From Norana najaformis (taxonomy: Eukaryota; Annelida; Clitellata; Crassiclitellata; Hormogastridae), in NCBI GenBank assembly GCA_964023275.1, contig OZ029914.1, forward strand, positions 13,870,341-13,934,340: a stretch of 64,000 nt of DNA, in the 5' to 3' direction. Position 1 is the stretch's first letter, and every line of letters begins with the position of its first letter. Shown here one piece after another: positions 55,452 through 64,000 of the stretch. The notes under the pieces were generated by a model that had not been told where the DNA came from, did not search any database, and was given only the letters and a program-made list of their open reading frames with translations. The translations under genes were made by a program, and so were the position numbers.

Positions 55452-58400
55452 TCATTCAGGTCCAGGAGGAGTTGGCCAGTCGTTGCACTTGTCACCGTTG
55501 CATCTTTTTGTACAACCGGAGTACGTTTCTTTCTTCTCTTCGTTGTAAAATGATGAACAACCGGCATTTTGCATCAAATAGTCTGAGTAATAGCATCCTC
55601 TTTCGATATCGAGTGCAATCGGCTCCTCACCTACAAGAGTGACAAGAAAAGCATTCGTCTACCTGCTGCGTATGGAAGTAAAGATAAAGTAAAGTAAAAT
55701 ATCCTATGTCCCACAAGTGAGAAGTAGGGGAGGCGCTCATTTCCATTTCTTTAGGCCCTTCAGCCGGCAAAGGATGAATCCTAAGGTCGTGGACACGGGG
55801 CCAGTGCATCGCAGGACTTGCCGTTTACTTCCCAGCTTACGCCGGTACCAAATTATACTGCTTGGTGACAGAGGCACCAACTTGCATAGGGTCGCTACAC
55901 GGAATCGAACCCGTAACCGCAAGATCATCGACCAAACGCGTTACCGATAGACCACCGTGTCGCACAAAGATAAGGGCAGAGGAAAGGCAGATGTAAACGA
56001 AAAACTAGAGACAGTGGCCGATCAGGATTGCTTGTGTGGGGAAAGGGCATTTTCAGAGGAGCGCTACACTGGCAGTCCACCATGCACAGGTCTGGTCTGA
56101 TGGGCGCAGGCTTATAACCAAGAGAGGTGGGGCTATAGTTAAAGCCGCCACTGGCTAAAGACATATTCAAATAGGCTCAGACAGCGATATGCAAACAGAT
56201 AAAGAAACGATTGAGACCGATATAAAGGAAGGTTTACAGAAACATGTTGCAAAGGTAAGAAGGCTGAGAGCAAAAGAGAGCTAGAGGTTAGAGATGACAC
56301 ACGCGAAATCGATTAGAGAGAAAGAACGCAGAAGTGACAGATGGAGAAATCGAACAGCCAGGCAAATATGCATGTGTCATGGCAAAGCAATCGATCTGTA
56401 GTCCTACATCTGTCAATCATTTCAATTTCCTGGTCATAATGTTGTGATCCATTGCGTAAGTTAAGTAAGCACTGTCTTATGCAGTATATCTTTTTTCAAA
56501 CTTTCCTCACCGCATACAGTTTAGTCAACCTTAGGAGTCGACCCACATGCAGTTCTTAGTACGCAAACCTTGTGTAAAACTTACCACTCAAATCACTTAA
56601 GACAAATCCAGGTGTCTATTTGTAAAATGAACACGTATTTCTATAGCGCCCGTAAGGCCTCGACCCTCCTCCCTTTTCAGTGAATTAAGGTGTATGTTTT
56701 TGCAATAGAATATGCATGAAATATAGACAATTTAACTTAACGTTTATTTAAAACGACGCCGTCATATCGAGATGAATGGCATCATAACAAAACAGATTAC
56801 AAAGACCAATGTGTGCTAAATTTAAACTATGGGGTAGAAGACAGGTAAGCTGATGGCAGGCTACCCAACGAGAAAACCCCAGGAGGTAGAATTTTACCAA
56901 GCTCGCGGAGCGGAAATGGGTTTACTTCCTCCTTCTCCTACTCTGTCTTGGTTACAAGTTATTGGGGCAAGTGTCATCAAGTGTAGTAGTAAGTTTTTTT
57001 GTGTAACTAAATGATCTAGGATCAAAGTGGTTCACGCAGGTGTTTATAAATGGTAGCGTTCACTTGTTAGTCATTCGTCGTACTATCTGTGTATCCAATA
57101 CATCACAATCAGAGTATTGAAGGCCAATTCGATTATTATTCGCTGGCGACATCTGCAGCATCTGTTGTTGACCTTCTGTTCTTCTATTGCTACACACACG
57201 TGACGTCATATTCTCCCCTTGGTCCTTTCAGCTTCACACGGTTTCTTATCAGTGTGAATGCCTGTTCAAAACTCTTGACATTTGGCTGACTACAGACTGA
57301 CATCAGATCTTACAGGTTCAAGGGATCTGATGTTGAAAACTTTTCTTTAAAAAAATCTTATCCAGATTCTTCCCTTTCTTCTTATCTCAATTCTAACTTC
57401 AATTTCACACACCATCCACCGTAGCCGTCCGACAGTCTGACTGCCTGACTCCTGGATGTTGACCTGGAACCGAACCATTTTGCCTATCAATTTTGTTTTG
57501 ACTGAGCGCATGTGAATAAGCTGATTCCCGCGATTTAGCTTTCGTTGGGCGCTGTAGAAATCTTGAGATTACGATTACGATCCATAGGAGACAAATTTGT
57601 CGTGCCTCACCATGTAGTCTTTCCATCTTGAGATTTAATTGTCATATCATGGGATGATGTCACTAGATAATCAACAGTAGCATCACTATTGTCGTCATTT
57701 TCAGAGAAGATTCCATCTGTTAATCATCATCGCCTCTCAGTGACATATTCGTCCTCTTCAGTCATGAAACTCAAATTATCGGGTTCACCGGGGTCAGAAC
57801 TGTCGCTTTGGTTTACAGTAAAAGAGAGCTCATGATTTTTGAGCATTTATCCATTCAGCAATCAAACTGGATGAATCTGATTCCAAAAATGTCTTAGAGC
57901 CATAAAAGGATCTGTTTCAGGTTGCGACTGCTACACATAGCAGTGTATGAAAATTACCGGCATATAAAAGTTAACGTGAAAATATAACCAATTCAGTGAA
58001 ATCACCATCCAAACTAATGTAAAGTACAGCTCCCATGTACAATGAAGAACGTAGGGGAAGCGCTCATTTCCTTTCTTAGGCCCTTCTGCCGGCAAAGGAC
58101 GAATCCCAAGCTCCTGGACAAGGAGGCCAGTGCACCGTAGGACTTGCCGTTTACTGCTCAGCTTACGCCGGTACCAAATTCTACTGCTTGGTGACAGAGG
58201 CACGTGTGCACAAACAAATTGTCCAGGGACGTTACAGGGAGTCGAACTCGCAACATCATAATCATTGACCAAACTCCTTAACCATAGATTACCTTGTCGC
58301 AAATATGTGCCAGGAATCCAATCTAAACTTTGTGCAAATACTACCACGTCACAAATTAAGAACCTTTAAACTTCCACTACAACGAATCAAAATCGTTTAC

Positions 58401-60762
58401 CCCCGGGTTGACCTCCGAGGGTTTTTCGATATGGTAGATATGATTGCGACTATTATGATGTTTAGTAGGCCTACTCCAGTGTGTATGTGTGTATGCACGT
58501 ATGTATGTATGTATGTATGTATGTAGGCTATGAGTGTAGGGTAGGATATGTATGTATGCAAGTATGTATCACTAAACTTGTATAGCGACCTTTTAGGTAA
58601 CTCGCAAATGTGCTGCAGCACGGCTATTATAAATACTCTACAAAACACACCAAGATGACCAAATGCTACAGTTTATTATATGTTAAGGGCTTTTATCGTA
58701 AATTAAAGCAACTGCGACGATGCTATTAAGTTAATCACGTGTTACAGTCTCCACACGTAATAAATGGCTTATGCATTATAGCTTATTCGATTTTTCAAAG
58801 AACCACTTAGAAATACGTTTCACTATCAGGATGGTAGGAAAGGGGTAGCCCAAACCTCCTCTTTGAAAATTTCATAGACACATCTGAATTTAATCTTCCC
58901 GACGCTCATGCTGATTGCATCATAGAGAACTAGTGAAGCAACTTTGCCAGGATACCGCTGGGGAAAAACAGACGGTTTCTGTTATTAAAATGTATGTAGA
59001 AAACCCATGATGTGTAGCTGAAGATGTTAAATTTACATTCAACCTAGGACAGAAAAGCATAAGAAGCATTGCTGCAAATGGTATTGTTCCCTGGAAGAGA
59101 TCTGACTTAATACCAAAACATTAGCATCTATCTTTAATTGAAAGTAGTCAAAATAACCCACAGGCCACAGTAGCTACAATAGTATTTAGCCAGGCAGTAG
59201 GCCAATGCAATCAATTTAAATTAACCAATTAATTTGCGTCTAGGAGGTCTATGGTCGTGCAGCAGCTTTTCTACGTGACAAGTGCCCACGATAATAATTA
59301 ATTACTTTGAGAAAATGTTATTTATTATACCATCTCGTTGCTTGTACTGTGTGATTGTTCCACACTTCTTTCTTGGGTCACATTTCTCGGTATTCGTTGT
59401 GCCGATAAAGCACTTGCCTTCATCTACGGTGCTTGCGCATTGAAAACATTCAAGACCTTCAACGACATGAAACAAGCAGCTATTACTTTTGGTATAAGCC
59501 CGCACTGATCAGATTCTAATCTTCTAAATTCTATTACACAGATAAGCAGTGCAGAAAATGCTACTGCGCTTTGACGAATATGATTAATTAAAAAAATAAT
59601 TTAAAATCCACAAATTTCTAAAATGCCACTGCAATAATATTCAAGATACCAATCATTGGTCGCAGCTAAATAAAGTCGGTGTGCATGCCAAATTCTAGGG
59701 TTAGCTCGATCAACTGTAAATGTAAATTTACATGTTTTTCTATAGCGACCGTATGGCCTAGATCCTGCTCATTTTGCAATTAATTTATCGGGTGATATCC
59801 TTCACACCCGCTGCCCATTTGAATGGGCGCCAAGCCATTTAAGGTTCCCACGTACAGACTGTGTTAACTCGAGATTAAAATCTCATATATAGTTACTATA
59901 GGTTTGGAAACTGGCATCATCACGAACAGAAGAACACTTTAACCAACGTAGCTAACTGTAGGTCATTAAGGTCGAGGGGATTTGAAAGAAAATCATATGT
60001 GGAATCATCATTTAATCTATGATAATCAATCGAAGGTCGCTAAGCTAAACCACAGTCCGAAGTCATGATCATTTGGACATAACTAGTCGAGATCAACGAG
60101 GCCTCACGTACCTGAGGATAGACTACGTAGGATAAAATAATGAGATATAACCTTAAGTAGGGTTTTAGCACAAAACCTGAGTGACTTCAGAGTACCTGCA
60201 GGGTGAAGCAGAAGAGTAGTCCCTTAAGCTGATCTTGAGAGACAGTCATGGATAAAAAGCCTAAGTGGCCTCATTTTCTTGGCCTCGGCCTATGAGACCA
60301 GATAGCCAGTCCTCTGTCTCGCCGGCAGATACTCACTGATACTATACGGTCGGTGAACTCATTATAGCTATATTGACTGGGGGGCAAGTGGAGTCGAAAT
60401 CTCGAAAGAAATTTTTGCCCCAGCGGGGCTTTGAAATCCCGACCTGCGGTTTGACAGCTCAGTACGCTAACCACTACACTTTAATCGTCATAATCTGTCC
60501 GTCGCCATTATCATCGTAATCAACATCATCATCATCGTCATCATCATCATCATCGGTAGTTGAACGAAAACTTTATCAGTAAAACTATTTTGTGAATTAT
60601 ATTTCTCCGATACTAATTTTTAGAACAAATTCTAGTCCACTGAAGTGTCGCCACGAAGTAGGACTTGCGTGGATGTTAAGCGAAACAAATGAAATGCTAC
60701 TTACCTTCAGACAACCCGAACACTAGACACAAAATAAGCAGATGCCCGAGAAAGCAGGCCAT
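55452..60762 (-). CDS. secreted Ly6/uPAR (three-finger) domain protein
   Basis: Three exons join in phase 1: 60705-60762, 59331-59456, 55452-55630; 363 bp, 120 residues. Exon 1 encodes the start and a signal peptide (MACFLGHLLILCLVFGLSEG). Exons 2 and 3 encode one LU domain with ten cysteines: LECFQCASTVDEGKCF, CDPRKKCGTIT, then GCYYSD, GCSSF, GCTKRCNGDKCND. The start LECFQC and the closing CNGDKCN are the classic ends of the family. The mature protein is about 100 residues and ends PTPPGPE with no hydrophobic tail, so it should be secreted rather than GPI-anchored. Splice sites: GAAG|GTAAGT, CGTTGAAG|GT, GATG|GTATAA, TCACTCTTGTAG|GT. The partner is unknown; relatives include receptor modulators and toxin-like proteins. 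A likely paralogue starts at 63966. Confidence 0.87.
55680..55965 (-). mobile_element. SINE B (full tRNA-derived copy)
   Basis: On the minus strand the head is tRNA-like: A box in 'ggtggtctatcggtaacgcg', B box 'gggttcgattccgtgtagcg', then 'tttggtaccggcgtaagctg', 'cccgtgtccacgaccttagg', ending 'gggacataggat'. It begins directly beside Ly6 exon 3. Confidence 0.85.
56011..56157. mobile_element. short MITE-like element, CAGTGGC ends
   Basis: Bounded by 'cagtggccga' and 'gccgccactg'; its interior matches 10141-10276. Confidence 0.6.
56160..57355. other. no gene recognised
   Basis: Intron 2 of the Ly6-like gene. A short family-C scrap ('tctatagcgcccgtaaggcc') is at about 56640-56690; nothing else supported. 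Confidence 0.45.
57360..57595 (+). mobile_element. LINE tail, family D
   Basis: 'cttcttatctcaattctaac', 'accgtagccg', 'gttgacctggaaccgaacca', 'gactgagcgcatgtgaataa', 'ttcgttgggcgctgtagaaa', 'attacgattacgat'. Confidence 0.8.
58015..58300 (-). mobile_element. SINE B (nearly full copy)
   Basis: The same layout as 55680-55965, including the head ('gcgacaaggtaatctatgg' on the minus strand) with a weakened B box ('gagttcgactccctg'). Confidence 0.8.
58480..58570. repeat. GTAT microsatellite
   Basis: 'gtatgtatgtatgtatgt' runs with a 30-bp interruption. Confidence 0.8.
58580..59325. other. no gene recognised
   Basis: Intron sequence of the Ly6-like gene, AT-rich, without a recognised repeat, apart from the short stretch also seen near 61.95 kb. 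Confidence 0.4.
59735..59905 (+). repeat. dispersed repeat family C, copy 6
   Basis: 'ttctatagcgaccgtatggc', 'ttaatttatcgggtgatatc', 'gaatgggcgccaagccattt', 'cgtacagactgtgttaactc'. Confidence 0.75.
60240..60485 (-). mobile_element. tRNA-derived SINE-like repeat, third type
   Basis: The minus-strand head has A box 'tagtggttagcgtactgagc' and B box 'caggtcgggatttcaaagcc', followed by about 170 bp of body. Single copy in this window, so the element length is a guess. Confidence 0.55.
60490..60560. repeat. ATC microsatellite
   Basis: 'catcatcatcgtcatcatca' type repeats, about 60 bp, next to the Ly6 first exon on the intron side. Confidence 0.7.
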
Positions 60763-60769
60763 CGTCACT

Positions 60770-62185
60770 ACTAGGCGATTACAGCAAGAAGCTCTGCAGC
60801 AACTGGTATTTCTGACACAGAGAACAGCACATGCCCAGCACGACAGAGCTCTTTACGGCTATCCCGTCTTTCTTAAGGCTTTTAAGAAGGTGGGCCAGAG
60901 ACCTTGTGGAAATTAGCGATGACGTCTGCTACCAATTTATTATGCTGTCCCATAAATAAGATCTTGCACGTGCGCTGTTTACTGCTAGCGACATTTACCA
61001 AAGTTCATATTCATGACATTAGTGTTCGAAATGTAAATAGAAGGATGCCCTACTACTGTGTTGCCACGATACCTTGTGTGTTTTGTACTAGTACATACTC
61101 AAGCAGTTTCTCATTAAATTACAAAATGCACAGTGGAATTGATTTTCTGCAAATTATGTGCATTTATTGTCTCAGGGTTTAATATACGACTATGTTATCG
61201 GATATCTTTATTTCTTTCGGTATCACCATCTGCGTTCCTTAGTGCGGATGAGTTTAAATTTCAACCAAAGACGATCGAGTGACGCATAATGAAGCATGTA
61301 TACTTAACTATTTATTTATTTAAAGCATTTATAACGCGTGTAATGTCAGTACCTTTATATATGAGGTGTAGAATAGATAGGGTTTTAGCACAAGTTTTAA
61401 CATAGGAGCGCATTACTATATTGTTACTAAAGATCCAATACGTGAATGCATAACAGCTAGATATTTAGATTTTGTTTGGGGATTTGTATTATATTGTCAA
61501 GTGCATTTATTCATTTAAAATTTGAACATTTATTCAGTATAGAATTTTGGATTTATAGCCAGTCAAATAAGAATTTCCAAAAGCTTTAATGCGATATCGC
61601 CATTTTACACATGTATGCACAACTCTGACAACTGGTAGCAGTTTGATATGGTTTGAAACAGTTGAATGTAGGGCACTGAGTAAGTTGATGGTCGAGTTAA
61701 CTGAAAGACTGCTTACTAATACAGGACACCAGCTGCTACTCGTATAAAACTCCACAACATCCTTTCCGCTTAATTCGCTCAGTAAGACCAAGTCGACCTA
61801 TATGCAAGGAATGCTTACAAAGAAACTTACGTAGCGCCGCAAATTTATTTTTGCAGCGAGAAAATGTTTAATAGACCAATACCCAAACTCTGAAATCAAA
61901 CTGGTATAAGATTTATTTCGACTCCAGAGGCCAAAAAAGCAGCAGAAACAAATACGTAGACAACCCATGACGTATAGCTGAAGATGTTCAATTTATTAAA
62001 AATGTAAAAGGAGATAAACTAGTCAAAAAATAATTTTTTAAAAGTTTGAATTGATAACAAAACTGTTTAAAATGAAAAGTTTCGTGTAAATGCAACAAGA
62101 AATCTTGAAATAAGCATATCTGTCGAGCAAGTAACTCGAAGAGCAGAGAAAACTAGCAATCGTCAATCTTAAAAACACTCTAATC
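60770..62185. other. no gene recognised
   Basis: It should include the Ly6-like gene promoter at the left end and intron of the presumed right-hand paralogue. I could not find a second LU exon here. Confidence 0.4.
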
Positions 62186-62189
62186 AATG

Positions 62190-63025
62190 TAAATATAAAT
62201 CAGGTGTCATCCACAAAATTTTTAGGAGTTCACACTGACGAATATTTGACTTGGAACGAGCACTTAAATTTCAAATCTAAAAAGATTTCCAAAATTTTTG
62301 GTATTATCTCTTGCATCCGCCACAAATTTCCCCAAGATATACTACGGAACCTATATTACTCCTTAATATATCCTTATATCTCGTATTGCAAAATTTTATG
62401 GGCTTCCACATATCATACTCGCCTATGTAACCTTACAACCCTACAGATTCGCGTCATCAGAAATATATATATATGTAATTTAGCCTTCAGAGCTAACACT
62501 CGATGGTCCTTTCATAGCATATGAATATTGGCTTTTGATTTTATAAACCAGTTACAAATAGATTTAACTATGTTGAAAAATTTAAAATAATCTGTTGCCT
62601 GGGGACTACTATTTTTACTATTGTATGAACTCGGATGTGCATGGTCATTATAGGCGCTAATTTCGTATCTATCATAAACGTCCTGTTCACACTACTAATA
62701 GACAGTTTATAATTTGTGGACAGTCACTTCGGAATTCTCTTCAAACTGTACTTACGAGCTTACAAACTTTTTACCAGTTCAAAACAAGTTTAAAATCTCA
62801 TCTACACGATGCACTTAGTTAAGTTTTGTTTGCTTTTACGAACTGGCATTGATTACATTAATTACTCTTATATTCTCGATTATTAATTGATTTGTTCAGT
62901 ATAATGCTGTCACCTATTGTAAATCCATGAGGTAAACAGGTGACCTTCGTAGCGGAACCTTTTGTTCTTTTTAGGTCAGCCCATTGGCACCAATGTATGT
63001 GACAGACTGTGATTGTAATTGTCAA
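62190..63025 (+). mobile_element. 5'-truncated LINE
   Basis: The frame at 62.2-62.52 kb reads STKFLGVHTDEYLTWNEHLN, NLYYSLIYPYISYCKILWAS and LTTLQIRVIRNI, the C-terminal part of a CR1/jockey-like reverse transcriptase. After a stop the tail (HTTNRQF, YQFKTSLKSHLHDALS) and the 3'UTR ('tgaccttcgtagcggaacc', 'tcagcccattggcaccaatg') match 21300-21790. Confidence 0.82.
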
Positions 63026-63094
63026 CTATTTTGGTAATCAATAAGAAATCTCCCTATTTTCATCATAAATGTGACTTGTAGACTTCAGCTGTGG

Positions 63095-63285
63095 TTTAGT
63101 CTTCCTCCAATCCCAAACATCACCCACCGTAGCTGCCACGCTGTCTCTCTGCCTGACTTTGGAACTTGAGCTTTTTTCCAAACGATTTTGTTTCAACTGA
63201 GCACCTATGAACCTATGAATAAGCTGGTCCCATGATTTAGCTTTCGTTGGGCGCTGTAGAAATCTCGGGATTACGATTTCAAGAA
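63095..63285 (+). mobile_element. LINE tail, family D
   Basis: 'caatcccaaacatcacccac', 'cgtagctgccacgctgtctc', 'tgaataagctggtcccatg', 'tttcgttgggcgctgtagaa', 'attacgatt'. A 10-bp piece ('acctatgaac') is duplicated in it. Confidence 0.8.
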
Positions 63286-63334
63286 AGTAAGCTAACAAAT
63301 TTAGCATATGTACATATATACGCTTTTCTATATA

Positions 63335-63485
63335 ATATAACGACTGTAAAACCTCGACCCTGCTCATATTTAAATGAATTAATCGGTTGACATCCTTTAG
63401 CACCTCTGCCCCTTTAAATGGGCGCCACGCCATTGAAAGTACCCGTGTAGGGAGCTGCATGCTAGCCAGTAATAGGACTCTAGTA
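63335..63485 (+). repeat. dispersed repeat family C, copy 7
   Basis: 'gaattaatcggttgaca', 'aaatgggcgccacgccattg', 'tacccgtgtagggagc'. Confidence 0.7.
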
Positions 63486-63908
63486 TGCTGATTGTAGGTG
63501 AAAGATATTTCCAGAGCAAGGTCTAGCACGATGATGCATTACCATAACAGACGGCATGCTTTCGCTTCCATTTGCGTCGCACACTCTGGATGCAGAAAGG
63601 TTTGCCTGTCAAAGCAACAGCAGCACCAGAAAGCATCAACGAAGGTTGGTATCATGCTGACTATGTGCTAAAATCTTGCATTTTGCTTGTGTCTAATAAA
63701 ACAAACTTGGAAGAAAAATAGCTGTCAAATATTTTGCGCATGCACCTTGAAAGTCTGGCAAGAGCGATCGCATGTTGCTTTTGCAGCTTTAGGCTAAGGA
63801 GTAAAAAATGATCGGTTAATTTTTTTTCTAACTTGAATGTTATTCTTGCATGTACAACTTCAATACATCAAATGAAATTTCAGATTTAGGAATAAAATTC
63901 CTACAAAC

Positions 63909-63966
63909 CTGTCACAAAGCATGCGATGGTTACAAGAAGACATATCAATGAGAATGGTAGCTCCAT
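63909..63966 (-). CDS. signal-peptide exon of a probable second Ly6-like gene (rest not found)
   Basis: The ATG at 63964-63966 opens MELPFSLICLLVTIACFVTG, a clean signal peptide, ending at donor ACAG|GTTTGT in phase 1. The length (58 bp) and phase are identical to exon 1 of the Ly6-like gene at 60705-60762, on the same strand 3.2 kb away. A tandem paralogue is therefore likely. Its later exons should lie to the left on the minus strand, but I could not identify them; they may be lost, or interrupted by the LINEs at 62.2-63.3 kb. It could also be the first exon of another small secreted protein. Confidence 0.5.
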
Positions 63967-64000
63967 GCTTCTCTTCACACTCACTCAAAAAAGGATTCGA

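Noticed and set aside
58870-59090. Candidate terminal exon for the Ly6-like gene (AVSWQSCFTSSL after TTTTTCCCCAG)
   Set aside because: The exon at 55452-55630 has the right phase, five of the ten cysteines and the CNGDKCN ending, so this one is not needed.
63530-63610. Possible second exon for the right-hand Ly6-like paralogue (GKPFCIQSV after TGCTTTGACAG)
   Set aside because: It lacks the second cysteine of the LU start (CxxC), and the donor is weak; too short to trust.
1-64000. CRISPR arrays, bacterial operons, rRNA genes
   Set aside because: No such structure. Spliced genes, LINEs and SINEs show animal nuclear DNA; the regular arrays are minisatellites without spacers.

Overview
This is 64 kb of animal nuclear DNA. 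It is intron-rich, about 40% GC by eye, and crowded with dispersed repeats. Four host genes could be assembled from splice sites and reading phase, all on the minus strand: a TRIM E3 ligase, the ciliary/planar-polarity gene WDPCP (fritz), a ten-cysteine secreted Ly6/uPAR protein, and a zinc-finger protein with alternative last exons. A Ty3/gypsy element with integrase ahead of reverse transcriptase (Gmr1-like), an arrangement described from deuterostomes, together with a multi-B-box TRIM, suggests a marine invertebrate deuterostome. The species cannot be named from the sequence.

Layout. 1-1.2 kb: possible last exons of an unrecognised plus-strand gene. 1.6-6.4 kb (minus): zinc-finger gene with one long acidic exon and at least two interchangeable 3' exons (4524-4793 and 2457-2711), each carrying a finger pair, plus a decayed third copy at 1626-1871. 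9.2-16.2 kb (minus): four-exon TRIM gene, 841 codons, with a broken PHD-bearing LINE in its second intron. 16.2-25.6 kb: no host gene seen; piggyBac remnant, LINE ends, SINEs, MITE-like elements. 27.1-50.3 kb (minus): complete WDPCP gene, 21 coding exons, 649 codons. Its introns hold a young LTR element (35164-40999), an 18-bp minisatellite (about 46.28-47.15 kb), and a 36-bp minisatellite (33419-33670) made of copies of its own exon-12 splice donor. 50.4-55.4 kb: repeats only. 55.45-60.76 kb (minus): three-exon Ly6-like gene. 63909-63966 (minus): a signal-peptide exon with the same length and phase as the first Ly6 exon, probably a neighbouring paralogue running off the window.

Repeats. At least three LINE 3'-end families, a tRNA-derived SINE A, a tRNA-derived SINE B, a dispersed family C, two MITE-like families with terminal inverted repeats, and many ATAC, TA and TAA microsatellites fill most of the non-coding space. 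Many repeats sit inside WDPCP and TRIM introns without touching coding exons.

The four genes share no obvious pathway: ubiquitin ligation, ciliogenesis/planar polarity, secreted three-finger protein, DNA-binding zinc finger. The most unusual features are two in-frame modular splicing arrangements: the WDPCP exon-12 donor array and the zinc-finger 3' exon set.
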